64,000 nucleotides of DNA from Deltaproteobacteria bacterium (GCA_031285295.1 JAITWK010000038.1:86235-150234); one strand, 5' to 3'; numbered from the stretch's first letter, positions 44,340 to 53,879 are shown. Notes: generated by a model from the letters alone, not told the origin. Made by a program: numbers and translations.

Positions 44340-44753
44340 TTAAATACAAAGATATTTTCTTATACAAGGCCCATAAAGGAGATCATCCTCATTAATATGC
44401 GTTACCCACCACTCCTGCAAAAAATCCAGATAGATGTTTGGATCGCGCAGGCGCATACTTTTACTGCCTATGGAAAAAGACTTGTTAATAAGATTCCGGT
44501 GCTGCTTCTTATGTTCTTCCATTCCAGGATAAGATGCCAGGCAGAATAATTCTTCTTCTGTAGAAAAATGCAGCTTTGTATAGCAATCCATCATGGTAAA
44601 TATAGTATTAAGATAAAATTCACTTTGTGTATTTCCTTGCATTGAAAAACCAAATGAATTTATTATACTGACTATACCTCTATGTTGTTCATCAAGAACA
44701 GGAATGCCAAGCTCACTGGATGAATTCCATGAAATCAACAATGCATGACTCAC
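44340..44753 (-). CDS. bacteriohemerythrin
   Basis: 137 residues; binds O2 at a diiron centre. Ligand motifs in order: LDEQHRGI, LHFSTEEEL, YPGMEEHKKQH and WVTHINEDD. Relatively AT-rich. In sulfate reducers hemerythrins sense or scavenge oxygen. Lies upstream of the EAL gene, same strand, but without tight coupling. Confidence 0.9.
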   Translation of the reverse strand: MSHALLISWNSSSELGIPVLDEQHRGIVSIINSFGFSMQGNTQSEFYLNTIFTMMDCYTKLHFSTEEELFCLASYPGMEEHKKQHRNLINKSFSIGSKSMRLRDPNIYLDFLQEWWVTHINEDDLLYGPCIRKYLCI

Positions 44754-44904
44754 TGGATGTCTCCTTTATACGGGAAAGCATGATAATGCTATAATACATA
44801 AACCATCAAGAGTTAAAAAGCTCTGATATTCTTATCACCACACGGAATAATTTTATAAAATAATTATTATGGCAGTCGAATAAGAATTGCCCTATTAATC
44901 GAGT

Positions 44905-45711
44905 ATGGCAAGATTATCGCAAAAAATGGCAAGCCACGTTTGCTCGGCGCAAGAAACCGGTTGCAAACTCTGGCAGCAGGGAATAGACGGCAGACCCAAG
45001 CCGCGCTGGCGCAACCTGTTATATTTACTTCTTTTTATACTGTCCACAGTCTTTTGGCCGTTGGCAAGCGACGTTGCCGGCGGAGCTAGCAGGATAAACG
45101 AAATAAGCGGCACAAACGAGCTGTTTGGCTGGCATGAACAGGCGGCTCCAGCCGACAACCCCTACCGCCTGGCTTTTGACAAATTATGGCTGCCGGTGCT
45201 GCAAAAGGAACGCGCCGCTCCCAGTTTCAGCCACAACGGCAAAAGTTTCGGGCGCATTGACGCCACCAGTTGGCGCAACCTGATCAAATACTCCCAAAAC
45301 CACACCGAAAGCGAACTGCTGCAAATGGTGAATGGTTTTTTCAATCAATGGCCAGCGCAAAATGATGCAAAGTCCTGGGACACAAACGAACACTGGGCCA
45401 CGCCCGGTGAGTTTTTACACCTGCGCCGCGGCGACTGTGAAGATTACGCCATCACCAAGTATTTTGCCCTGCGCTTTCTGGGGATGGAAGCTTCGCGCCT
45501 GCGGATTGTAATTGTGCGGCAAAAAGGTGAGGACGGCAAATTTTTGCGCCAGTTGCACGCGGTGCTGGCCGTGCAGCGCGGCCCCAACTGGTTCATTCTG
45601 GACAATAACGCCGTGCCGCGCGACAATGTTTTTCCGCAAACCATGTATCGTGGTCGTTTCGTGCCGCTTTATTCAATCAACGAAGAAGGAGCCTGGATTT
45701 ATTCGCTGTAG
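44905..45711 (+). CDS. LapG-like transglutaminase-fold cysteine protease
   Basis: 268 residues of the bacterial transglutaminase-like cysteine proteinase family. The N-terminus has a hydrophobic export segment (LLYLLLFILSTVFWPLA, about 33-49). The Cys-His-Asp triad is in RRGDCEDYAITKYFAL, LHAVLAV and WFILDNNAV. LapG releases large adhesins at low c-di-GMP under the control of LapD; neither LapD nor an adhesin is in the window. Confidence 0.85.
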   Translation: MARLSQKMASHVCSAQETGCKLWQQGIDGRPKPRWRNLLYLLLFILSTVFWPLASDVAGGASRINEISGTNELFGWHEQAAPADNPYRLAFDKLWLPVLQKERAAPSFSHNGKSFGRIDATSWRNLIKYSQNHTESELLQMVNGFFNQWPAQNDAKSWDTNEHWATPGEFLHLRRGDCEDYAITKYFALRFLGMEASRLRIVIVRQKGEDGKFLRQLHAVLAVQRGPNWFILDNNAVPRDNVFPQTMYRGRFVPLYSINEEGAWIYSL

Positions 45712-45763
45712 ATTATAGTACCATATATTCACCCCGCGAAATATTTGCGAAAAAATGGGCGTT

Positions 45764-45780
45764 TTGGCACTAATATTGCT
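45764..45780 (+). promoter_or_regulatory. sigma-54 promoter upstream of fliM
   Basis: TTGGCACTAATATTGCT: GG and GC ten bases apart and TTGC at -12. About 115 bases ahead of the fliM start, same layout as before flgE. Confidence 0.7.
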
Positions 45781-45895
45781 TTTAATCAAATTAGAAGCAA
45801 TACGGCCAAAAGCCTGACGCTAACAACTTGCCGCGCATGGAAAAGCAGAGTAAAACAGCACGTGATATGGATACAGCGACACAGCGGGAGCAGCT

Positions 45896-46873
45896 ATGAA
45901 TAAAATTCTGGCCCAGGACGAGGTTGACGCCCTTCTGCGCGGCCTTTCCGGCGGGGAAATCGAAGCGGAACAAGAGCCGGTTGACGATTCCGGCATCGTC
46001 GTTTTCGACCTTTCCAATCAGGACCGCATCATTCGCGGCCGTATGCCGGTACTGGAAATCATCAACGACCGCTTTTCGCGCCTCTGCACCAACGCCCTGT
46101 CCAACGCCGTGCGCAAACGGGTGGAGCTTAACCCCATCTCCATCGACATGGCCAAATTCGGCGATTTCATGCGTTCGCTGCCAGTGCCTACCAGCATCAA
46201 CATCTACAAAATGGAACCCTTGCGCGGCACCGCCCTGCTCATCGTTGACGCCCGCCTGGTTTTCGCTTTGGTGGAGAACTTTTTTGGAGGTCAGGGCAGC
46301 CAGCCCAAAATCGAAGGCCGCGAATTTACCCGCATTGAGCAAGCCATTGTTGATCGGGTGGTGCGCATTGTGCTTAAAAACCTGGAAGACGCCTGGCAGC
46401 CGGTACACGAGGTAGCTTTTGAGCTGGTGCGTTCGGAAATCAACCCACAGTTCGCCACCATTGTGCCGCCCAGCGATGTGGTGGTGGTAATCACTTTTGA
46501 AGTGGAACTGGAAACGGCCATTGGCTCTTTCATTATCTGCCTGCCCTACGCCACCATCGAGCCGATCCGCTCCAAGCTGCACGCCAGTTTCCAAACCGAG
46601 CGCCTGGAAGTTGACCATGCCTGGGTTTCACGCCTGACCGAACGCCTGCTTGAATCGCCGGTTGAACTCAAGGTCAAGTTCGGCGACACGCACATCACCG
46701 GCAACCAATTGCTGCGCCTGCGCGAGGGCGATGTGATCATGCTGGATGCCGATACCGAAGAACTTTTGCCGGTAACCGTGGCCGGAGTACCCAAATTCTG
46801 GGCTGTTCCCGGCACCTACAAAGGCAGCAAGGCCATTCAGCTGGTCAAGGAAGAAGAACTCAAACAAGTCTAG
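45896..46873 (+). CDS. fliM: flagellar motor switch protein FliM
   Basis: 325 residues. The N-terminal CheY-P binding peptide (MNKILAQDEVDALLRGL) is followed by the middle CheC-like domain and a C-terminal SpoA domain (about 250-320, GDTHITGNQLLRLREGDVIM). Sits in the C-ring and sets rotation direction. Monocistronic with a sigma-54 promoter; fliN is not adjacent. Confidence 0.95.
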   Translation: MNKILAQDEVDALLRGLSGGEIEAEQEPVDDSGIVVFDLSNQDRIIRGRMPVLEIINDRFSRLCTNALSNAVRKRVELNPISIDMAKFGDFMRSLPVPTSINIYKMEPLRGTALLIVDARLVFALVENFFGGQGSQPKIEGREFTRIEQAIVDRVVRIVLKNLEDAWQPVHEVAFELVRSEINPQFATIVPPSDVVVVITFEVELETAIGSFIICLPYATIEPIRSKLHASFQTERLEVDHAWVSRLTERLLESPVELKVKFGDTHITGNQLLRLREGDVIMLDADTEELLPVTVAGVPKFWAVPGTYKGSKAIQLVKEEELKQV

Positions 46874-46876
46874 GTT

Positions 46877-46981
46877 AAAGTTATCGATGACTTTAACTGT
46901 AAAGGGCTTGGCATTGAGATAGATGTTTCACTCCCCGCTGAACGTGTGAAGCAAACTCTTGACAAGATAATCAAATGGTGA
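46877..46981 (+). pseudogene. IS3-family transposase (OrfB) fragment
   Basis: Immediately after fliM a frame reads VIDDFNCKGLGIEIDVSLPA and on to DKIIKW-stop. This matches the integrase-core region of IS3-type OrfB around the first catalytic Asp, cut at both ends. No terminal repeats seen. Confidence 0.7.
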
Positions 46982-47056
46982 GGCTGCCCAAAAAATATTC
47001 ACTGCGACAATGGCCTATAAAAACACCTCTCCCGGCTCCCCAAAATCATGGTTTCA

Positions 47057-47611
47057 TTATACGCTCTTGCGAGTACCTATCTGTTTTTTGCAACAGTTTT
47101 TAAACATGTTTCCACTGCCACATACACATACAGAATTATCCTTCGGCATGTAGCGAGAGAAATCTTGTTTCTGATAGGATGGTATGCGAAAAGTGAAAGA
47201 CGTTTTCCCCCCAAGTGTGGAAGTGGAAAAATCCCCAAGAGAAATAACATCCATGCCTATCAACAAATCACAACCTGCCTCCTGACTAAGTTCCGTTACC
47301 GGAATACCGGGAATATACACATGGTTTGGGAGGAAAAGACTGATAAGATACTGATTACAACGTTCTTTTCCATGTACCCCACCAACAAGAACCTGATTAA
47401 TAACCGGAGCCTTTATCTTTTGGGCAACGTCAATGGTAATCGCGCATCCAGTGGCTCCGGTGTCCCATATTGCTTTTAGGTTGTTGATATCTGGAACAGC
47501 AGCAAAAGAATTTACGGACACAGGCAAGCCTATGCCAACCGGAGTGACAAGCTCTAAGGCCACGCGATCTGCTTCGTATGTGAAAGAGTGTAGTTGTAAA
47601 TGTTTGGTCAT
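47057..47611 (-). CDS. retropepsin-like aspartic protease with SEC-C motif
   Basis: 184 residues. A single retropepsin-type active site AIWDTGATGCAI (Asp-Thr-Gly, about residues 47-58) followed by a second hydrophobic-hydrophobic-Gly element (CDLLIGMDVIS), as in dimeric bacterial retropepsins. The C-terminus has a SEC-C zinc-binding motif CVCGSGNMFKNCC. The start is ATG 47611, overlapping the stop of the upstream gene by four bases. Function unknown; probably acts with its partner. Confidence 0.8.
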   Translation of the reverse strand: MTKHLQLHSFTYEADRVALELVTPVGIGLPVSVNSFAAVPDINNLKAIWDTGATGCAITIDVAQKIKAPVINQVLVGGVHGKERCNQYLISLFLPNHVYIPGIPVTELSQEAGCDLLIGMDVISLGDFSTSTLGGKTSFTFRIPSYQKQDFSRYMPKDNSVCVCGSGNMFKNCCKKQIGTRKSV

Positions 47612-47868
47612 GCGCAAACCATCCGGGAAAAACGGTTTATTGTACGGCGGTTGACTGAAAAACCATCCTCGCCTGGTGAGCAGAGTATCAACGAAAACGA
47701 GCCGGATTCATAACCCTTGCTTTGAGCGACAAAATAACCTTCCATAAAATCATTATAGTCACCAATCACCCGCTGGTTGTGGATCAGGATGGTTCGACCA
47801 TTGAACCTGCTCACCAAATCATCCTGATTGGCAATATAGTATTCAAGGTTTTCTTTGAGTTCATTCAT
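47608..47868 (-). CDS. small conserved partner of the retropepsin
   Basis: 86 residues from ATG 47868 (AAAGGAGGTAG upstream; longer frame to 47907 lacks support). Contains GRTILIHNQRVIGDYNDFME and FSLILCSPGE, resembling DUF5678-like small proteins that accompany retropepsin-type genes. Four-base overlap with the protease gene. It might be a substrate, adaptor or regulator; none is shown. Confidence 0.65.
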   Translation of the reverse strand: MNELKENLEYYIANQDDLVSRFNGRTILIHNQRVIGDYNDFMEGYFVAQSKGYESGSFSLILCSPGEDGFSVNRRTINRFSRMVCA

Positions 47869-48001
47869 GGCGCTACCTCCTTTGCTTTCATATAGCAAAC
47901 TGGACAAGGATTCTGCAACTTATTATTCGTATCGCAACTACCGGCGGTAACTGCTATCCGATTTTCTCGCTCTCATAGTTTTTCCGGCAATGGACTCCAC
48001 C

Positions 48002-49009
48002 TCAGCCGAACATACAATGTAAAATCTCGTCCCGCGTGATGCTGCCAAAATATTCGGACAGGGGCGCTGTTTTACCTGTCAGATTATCCAGCGCCGCAGC
48101 CACTGCGCCGCGCTCATGGCGTAGGCCGCGCAGTTGTTCGGCCAGCTCGGCAGCCGGGCGCAAGGCCATAAAGTCGCCATAAAAACCGCAAGCCTGAATC
48201 ACGCCCTGCCGCACATTCAGCCATACTTCCAAAAAACCGCCCGGATATTTTTCCTGATTACGAAAGGTAAATTGCGGCGAACGGCCAAAGTTCCACTCCC
48301 AGGTGCGGTATTTATCAGCAGCCAGACACTGCGCCGCTTCCAGAACCGCCGCCTCCAGTTCCAGAGTCTCCGCCTTGCCCGCACGCGCAAAGGATAGGGC
48401 CACCCTATCGCGAAACGCCTCCATGCTCATGCCGCGCAGTTCTTCCGGCAGCAGTTCGGCAATGTTGCCCACTCTGGCCCGCACGGATTTAACGCTCTTG
48501 GACAGGAACTTTTCCGGTTTCACCTTCAAGGCCTGGCTGAGCACGCTGAGGTCGGAATCAAAAAGCAAAGTGCCGTGGTGCAAAATGCGCTGCTTGTGCA
48601 GGGTTTGAGCGTTGCCGGAAACCTTGCGGCCTTCGGCTAAAATATCATTTCGGCCTACAGCCTCGGCATGCAATCCCATTTCCTCCAGCGCCCGCGCTAC
48701 CGGCTGGGTGAAGCGCCGCATGGTCATCTGCTCGGCCCCCACCGCTCCGGTGATGAAGGAAAAATTAAGATTGCCGAGATCATGGTATACCGCCCCACCG
48801 CCAGTGCGCCGCCGCACCACCCGGATGCCGCGCTCCTCGACGAAGGCGCTGTTGATCTCCTCGCCGGTGTTCTGGTGCAGCCCGACCACAATGGTGTTGT
48901 CGTTGCGCCAGAGCAGCAGGTAATCATCATCGTCCCGGTCACGGAGAAAGTGTTCTTCAATGGCTAGGTTCAGGTAAGGGTCAGTATCCGGTAAGTGTAT
49001 GATTTTCAT
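48002..49009 (-). CDS. lplA: lipoate-protein ligase
   Basis: 335 residues. Attaches lipoate to lipoyl domains using ATP. The LplA catalytic domain shows VVRRRTGGGAVYHDLGNLNF, NDILAEGRKVSGNAQ and HHGTLLFDSDL; a C-terminal accessory domain is present (about 240-330). Monocistronic, on the same strand as the qrc operon. Confidence 0.92.
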   Translation of the reverse strand: MKIIHLPDTDPYLNLAIEEHFLRDRDDDDYLLLWRNDNTIVVGLHQNTGEEINSAFVEERGIRVVRRRTGGGAVYHDLGNLNFSFITGAVGAEQMTMRRFTQPVARALEEMGLHAEAVGRNDILAEGRKVSGNAQTLHKQRILHHGTLLFDSDLSVLSQALKVKPEKFLSKSVKSVRARVGNIAELLPEELRGMSMEAFRDRVALSFARAGKAETLELEAAVLEAAQCLAADKYRTWEWNFGRSPQFTFRNQEKYPGGFLEVWLNVRQGVIQACGFYGDFMALRPAAELAEQLRGLRHERGAVAAALDNLTGKTAPLSEYFGSITRDEILHCMFG

Positions 49010-49028
49010 ATGCGCTCACAAATAGCAA

Positions 49029-49071
49029 AATGGGTATGTTGAAGGGACAAAGCCCCGCCAACATACCCATT
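49029..49071 (-). terminator. terminator of the qrc operon
   Basis: Perfect 13-bp arms AATGGGTATGTTG and CAACATACCCATT, 28 bases past the qrcD stop. Confidence 0.8.
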
Positions 49072-49098
49072 ATATAAAACTTACGCTATCCTGATTTT

Positions 49099-50358
49099 TT
49101 ACAGTCCGCTGTTCAGCTTGTCTTCCTGCGGGAAGAGCGGCAGATAACGGTAGGACAAACTAAGCAGAATCACGCCGTAGGCGATAACCATAATTGATGG
49201 CGCCCATTCAACCCAGTTGGGAATATAGAGTTCCCAGCTATCAAAGGGCAGAACCGGCTGGGCCAGAGTCTGCACGGAAATGATGTAGCGGTTGATGCTG
49301 ATGCCGATGCAGTCAAGAATGGCGGCCAGGTAGAACAGAGAAGGCTTGTTGCGGGTTACGGAACACAGCAGGATGATGCAGGGCAGCACGCCGCAGATAA
49401 CTATTTCCACAAACAGCAGCCACATGCCGTAGCCAAGGCCGTGGAACATCTGGTCAAAGGTCATGCCCGCCCGTCCGGCCATGTCAGCGGCCCACCACCA
49501 GGTATCCAGCATCTTGAAGACGATGTAGACCAGCAGCATGGTACCGGCAATCTTGCCCATAATGCTCTTCACATCCCAGCTTACCAGCCTGCGGCCGGTG
49601 ATCTTTTCCATGAGCGAGGCTACCAGCACCGTGAGCATGGGGCCGGAGGCAATGGCCGAAAGCGTGAACAGGAAGAAGGTCCAGGGCCAGATGAAGAAGC
49701 CTTCGCGGAAAGCGAAAGGACGCCCGATCATCACGCCGAACATCCCCCCCAGGGAACCCTGGTGAAAAGTGGAGAGAAAAGCGCCCACGCCCGCGAAAAG
49801 CGGCATAAGCAGGTGCATGTTGTGCGCAAGATGGCGCAGAATCGGAATGCGGTTAAGCTGGCGCTGCTCAAGCACCAGCGGCACATATTCAATGGCCAGC
49901 ACGATGCAGTAGCAGCTCAGGCAGAAGATAACTTCGGTGAGCATGGAATGCACGTTGGCGTGCCAGAAACCGAACCAGGCACGTATCGGCTGGCCGATAT
50001 CCAGCACCAGCACCATCATGGCTCCGGTGTAGCAGATAAAACCAATGATCACCGCCAGATTGATGATGTTCTTGAGCGGCTCAATATTCAGAATGTAGCG
50101 CAGCAGGCCGGTAAAGAAAGCCCCGGCCCCCAGCGCGATAATAGCAAGGTCGAAACCAATCCACAAACCGAATCCGAAATAGTCGTCCAACGCGGTCCAG
50201 CCAAGGCCATCCTTGAAAACCAGAAAAGCGGCGACCAGCCCGAAGAGCATGAGCAGTCCGAAGGGCGCCAGCCACATAAAAAATTCGGTCAGGGTGCAGC
50301 GCGGGCGTCCCGTAGGGAACATGTCCGCATCAATAGGGAGGTTGTAGTTTATCTTCAT
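49099..50358 (-). CDS. qrcD: menaquinone reductase, NrfD-like membrane subunit QrcD
   Basis: 419 residues with ten membrane segments of the NrfD/PsrC type. It provides the menaquinone site and anchors the Qrc complex in the cytoplasmic membrane. Last gene of qrcABCD, five bases after qrcC, followed by a perfect hairpin. The order of four genes matches the Desulfovibrio Qrc complex exactly. Confidence 0.92.
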   Translation of the reverse strand: MKINYNLPIDADMFPTGRPRCTLTEFFMWLAPFGLLMLFGLVAAFLVFKDGLGWTALDDYFGFGLWIGFDLAIIALGAGAFFTGLLRYILNIEPLKNIINLAVIIGFICYTGAMMVLVLDIGQPIRAWFGFWHANVHSMLTEVIFCLSCYCIVLAIEYVPLVLEQRQLNRIPILRHLAHNMHLLMPLFAGVGAFLSTFHQGSLGGMFGVMIGRPFAFREGFFIWPWTFFLFTLSAIASGPMLTVLVASLMEKITGRRLVSWDVKSIMGKIAGTMLLVYIVFKMLDTWWWAADMAGRAGMTFDQMFHGLGYGMWLLFVEIVICGVLPCIILLCSVTRNKPSLFYLAAILDCIGISINRYIISVQTLAQPVLPFDSWELYIPNWVEWAPSIMVIAYGVILLSLSYRYLPLFPQEDKLNSGL

Positions 50359-50363
50359 GACGC

Positions 50364-51140
50364 TTACCCCTTAACCGGAGTTGGTTCGTTTTGCAGATAG
50401 TTGTCGCCCTGGCGGCGCACCCATTCGCGCTTGCTAAGGTAATAAACCTGCGGTTCGGTGCCCAGCCGCTCCAGCAGCCGGAAAGCGTACTTGCTGCGGG
50501 AGAGGTGATAGACCCGATGCTTTTCGTTGAGCAAATCACCAAAGGCAATCGCTCCGTTGGGGCAGGTTTCGGTACAGGCGGTTATATATTCGCCGTCTTC
50601 CAGGTCGTAAACGTCCTTGCCGGCCACTCTGGCCCGATCCTTGGCCTGCATGAAGCGGTGGTGGCAGAAGCTGCACTTTTCCACCACGCCGCGCGGCCGC
50701 ACGGAAACATCCGGGGTAATGATCTTGTCCATGCCGGACGGCCAGACCGGATCAAACCAGTTAAAATAACGGGCATGGTATGGGCAGGCCGCCATACAGT
50801 ACCGGCAGCCGATGCAGCGCGAGGGAACCTGGCTTACAATGCCGCCCTCCTCGTTCTTGTCTGTAGCCACCACCGGGCAAACCGAGGCGCAGGGATAAGA
50901 GCCGCACTGCTGGCAGGGCCGGGGCAGATAGGCCACCTCATGTTCCGGGTAGGCCTTGCCGTTGGAAAGCTCATAAACCAGCAGCCAGTTGAGGGATCTG
51001 CGTTTATCGGAAGCATCGGTCACCGGGGCGATATTGTTCTCGGCCTGGCAGGCCACCATACAGGCCCCGCAACCGGTACACTTGTCCACATCAATGACCA
51101 TGCCCCATTTGACTTTAAATTCTTTGCTTACAGAAGCCAT
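50364..51140 (-). CDS. qrcC: menaquinone reductase, iron-sulfur subunit QrcC
   Basis: 258 residues with several ferredoxin-type cysteine clusters: CTGCGACMVACQ, CQQCGSYPCASVCP, CIGCRYCMAACP, plus CSFC and a final CTETCP. Passes electrons from the cytochrome/QrcB side to the membrane subunit. Lies 11 bases past qrcB. Confidence 0.93.
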   Translation of the reverse strand: MASVSKEFKVKWGMVIDVDKCTGCGACMVACQAENNIAPVTDASDKRRSLNWLLVYELSNGKAYPEHEVAYLPRPCQQCGSYPCASVCPVVATDKNEEGGIVSQVPSRCIGCRYCMAACPYHARYFNWFDPVWPSGMDKIITPDVSVRPRGVVEKCSFCHHRFMQAKDRARVAGKDVYDLEDGEYITACTETCPNGAIAFGDLLNEKHRVYHLSRSKYAFRLLERLGTEPQVYYLSKREWVRRQGDNYLQNEPTPVKG

Positions 51141-51151
51141 CTTACTGTCAC

Positions 51152-53236
51152 CTATGCCTTGGTTATGGTCACGCCGGTTTTATTCCAGACCATCAGGCCG
51201 GATCCAGCCTCTTCCGCCGGAATCATCAGTTCAAAAGCGTTGGCACCCTTGCCGCGACTGAACTCGTCCAGGGCGGTGTGGCCAAATCCCAGATAAATGC
51301 CCACACTGCCGGGGGCAATGCCTTCATAAATCCTGACTTTTGCGAACACGGCTTCCTGAGCCGAGGCCACCTTAACCGCAGATCCGGCCGCGAGGCCCAA
51401 ATGACGGGCCGTTTCGCCGCAAAGGGCAACAAACGAATCCTGCCCTGCAAGTTCGTCATCACGGACGATCTTGAGGCTGAACGGCGGAATGCCGGTCTGG
51501 GCGGTACCCAGAGCATTTTTAACCAGCGGGGCCAAAGTGAGCATGTTTTTGGCCTGCACGCCCCTGGCCGGGCCGAAAAGCAGGCTTTCGTAGCGGGTTA
51601 AATCGAGACCGGAAACATCATCAAGACGCAGGAACGGACGCTCGAAAGTCACACCGTTATGCAGTTCGCGCCAATTCAGATTCATGGCAGCGGCTTTGCT
51701 TTTAAGCACATCCTCGTAGAATGTGGGCAGGCCGATGCCAAGACCGAGTTCAATTCCAAGCCCAAGCAACACATTCAGGCCGTGACGGCTTTCGCCAAGC
51801 GGCTTTTGCAGAGGCCGTGAAAGGCCGTAAAACACCTGGCCACAGCCGTGCGGGCTTTCAATATCGTCAAGCTTTTCCAGGCCGAAAGCATCGGGCAGCA
51901 CCAAATCGCAAAGCATGGCGGTTTCGTCCATAAAGGGCGTAATCGCAACCTTGTAGGGCGCTTCAGCAATGGCTTTGGCAACCGTTTTGGCTCCGGGCAG
52001 GCCATAAGCCGGGTTGGCGTTGTAAAACAGTGTCAGTTTGGCGGTAAGTTTGTTGCCGGCTTTGGCGAGGTCACGCAAAAAGTCGTTTTTGTAGACTTCG
52101 TTTCTGGAAAGCGCACCGGGCAGAGCAGCCGTATGCAACGGCACGGCGGTAATTGGCGCACGCAGCAGCAGGTTGAGCAACAGTCCGGCCAATGACGGGG
52201 CCAAACCACCGCCCTGGTTAAATTCCGATCCGCAAAGCACCAGAGGCTTGCTGGCAGAAGCCAGTTTCTCGGCCAATTCTTCCAGCGCCCGGGGCTGCAC
52301 ACCGGCCAGTTCGCGTACCAAATCCGGCGTAAAAGCGGACAGATTGTCTGCCACGGCGTCAAAGCCCGGCGCGTTCACGCTCCGGCCGTAACGGGTGACC
52401 AGCAGATTGGCCAGCCCAAGAGCCAGCACGGTTTCCGCAGCGGGATTCAAAGGCAGCCAGCTATCGGCCACGGCCGCGCTCTGGTTCTGCACCGGCCCGG
52501 CATAGACAAAGCCGAACGAGGAATTTTCGTCGGCTTGGCGTTTTTGGGCGAAAATCCGGCGGTTGCGGATGAACGTGCCCCAGGATTCCAGCAGGTTGGC
52601 GCCAATGGCCAGCACAAAGTCACTGCTTTCCAGATCGTAACCCGGCTGTGACTCGGTAGGCACACTACAGGTGGCCTGCCAGGCCAGCGAAGCGCACTGC
52701 GCTTCGGAAGGCATCAGGTACATCGCCCTGGAGCCAAGATGGTGCAAAAAGGACGAAAGCACAGCCACACTGCTGCCGTTTTCATCGCCGCTAAGGCAAA
52801 GCACATCCGATCCGGCTTCCCTGATTTTGGCAAGCAACAGAGCTTCCGCTTCAGCCCAGCTTATGTCTTTGAATTTGCCGTCAGCGCCGCGCAAACGCGG
52901 CTTGCGGACGCGGGCCGGGCTGTGCATGAGCTGCGGCTCGGCTGCGGCCAGGGCGGAAATACCGCCGCCCAACGGATGCTCGTGATTGCTCAGGGCGCGT
53001 AGCGGACGGCCATTCAGCAGGCGAACCCGCACCCCGCACCCCGATGGGCAGATCTTGCTGGTACTTTGCGTGTAAGTATTTTCCCCTTTGGGGTTGGTGG
53101 GGATCCAGGACCAGTTCTGCGTCCAGATGGCCAGATCGTCCAGCAGTTTCCAGGGCAGCGGGCTGAGCACGATGCCTGTGCTGACGCCTGCTGACAAACC
53201 GGCCATAGCGATGAAGGCTCTTCTTTTAATATCCAT
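51152..53236 (-). CDS. qrcB: menaquinone reductase, molybdopterin-oxidoreductase-like subunit QrcB
   Basis: 694 residues of the molybdopterin oxidoreductase family with a twin-arginine start (MDIKRRAFIAMAG). The N-terminal cluster motif is reduced to ICPSGCG instead of the full four cysteines, in line with what is known of QrcB, which is reported to lack a functional Mo site. It therefore serves as a structural or electron-passing subunit on the periplasmic side. Preceded by qrcA by 13 bases. Confidence 0.92.
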   Translation of the reverse strand: MDIKRRAFIAMAGLSAGVSTGIVLSPLPWKLLDDLAIWTQNWSWIPTNPKGENTYTQSTSKICPSGCGVRVRLLNGRPLRALSNHEHPLGGGISALAAAEPQLMHSPARVRKPRLRGADGKFKDISWAEAEALLLAKIREAGSDVLCLSGDENGSSVAVLSSFLHHLGSRAMYLMPSEAQCASLAWQATCSVPTESQPGYDLESSDFVLAIGANLLESWGTFIRNRRIFAQKRQADENSSFGFVYAGPVQNQSAAVADSWLPLNPAAETVLALGLANLLVTRYGRSVNAPGFDAVADNLSAFTPDLVRELAGVQPRALEELAEKLASASKPLVLCGSEFNQGGGLAPSLAGLLLNLLLRAPITAVPLHTAALPGALSRNEVYKNDFLRDLAKAGNKLTAKLTLFYNANPAYGLPGAKTVAKAIAEAPYKVAITPFMDETAMLCDLVLPDAFGLEKLDDIESPHGCGQVFYGLSRPLQKPLGESRHGLNVLLGLGIELGLGIGLPTFYEDVLKSKAAAMNLNWRELHNGVTFERPFLRLDDVSGLDLTRYESLLFGPARGVQAKNMLTLAPLVKNALGTAQTGIPPFSLKIVRDDELAGQDSFVALCGETARHLGLAAGSAVKVASAQEAVFAKVRIYEGIAPGSVGIYLGFGHTALDEFSRGKGANAFELMIPAEEAGSGLMVWNKTGVTITKA

Positions 53237-53249
53237 ATCAGTCGCCCCT

Positions 53250-53879
53250 CTACTTGTGGCAGGTATAACAGGCGTTGTTAGCGTTGGTCATGTCAAGATG
53301 GTTGGGATTGGCGTGGCAACGCTCGCACTCCCACATCTTCATGGTGCTGTTGCTGTAGCCGGTAAGCCGGTTCTCCAGATAAGGCACAGGCTTGTCCAGA
53401 TCCGCCGTTGAAGGATGGCAGGTGATGCAGAGATCCTCCGCCTTCTCATAGTCAGCGTGGCAGCCCATTTGCTGGCAAGATTCCAGCGAGTGAGCGGCAT
53501 GGCTGAAAAAGGCGTTGTCCGGCTGCTTTTGATGCACCAGCCAGGGCGCTTCCTGTTCGCCGTTCACATACTTTTCGATGTATTCGGCCTCGGCGCGGCT
53601 TTCACCCTGCGCCGATTCATGGCAGGAGGCACATTCGGCAGTAGTGGGGATGCCGCTGAAGCTGCCGTCTTCCCTCAGGAAATGGCAGTCCGCGCATTCC
53701 ATAACCTCGGAATGGGGCGAGTGCTTAAAGGCCACCGGTTGCGGCACTTCCTTGAACAGCACCAGGGGAAAGGCCCACCAGCCGATTACCAGAGCCAGAA
53801 TCAAACCAATAATGAACGGCAGCACGGCGGCGCTTATTAGCCCACCAATGCCGGCGGCTTTATTGCGTTTCTCCTCCAT
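53250..53879 (-). CDS. qrcA: menaquinone reductase, hexaheme cytochrome c subunit QrcA
   Basis: 209 residues: membrane anchor (about 15-35), then six heme sites: CADCH, CASCH, the CX4CH site CQQMGCH, CITCH, CERCH and CYTCH. It accepts electrons from periplasmic type I cytochrome c3 fed by hydrogenases and formate dehydrogenases. The start is 53879; an in-frame extension to 53963 runs into no homologous sequence. First gene of the operon. Confidence 0.93.
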   Translation of the reverse strand: MEEKRNKAAGIGGLISAAVLPFIIGLILALVIGWWAFPLVLFKEVPQPVAFKHSPHSEVMECADCHFLREDGSFSGIPTTAECASCHESAQGESRAEAEYIEKYVNGEQEAPWLVHQKQPDNAFFSHAAHSLESCQQMGCHADYEKAEDLCITCHPSTADLDKPVPYLENRLTGYSNSTMKMWECERCHANPNHLDMTNANNACYTCHK

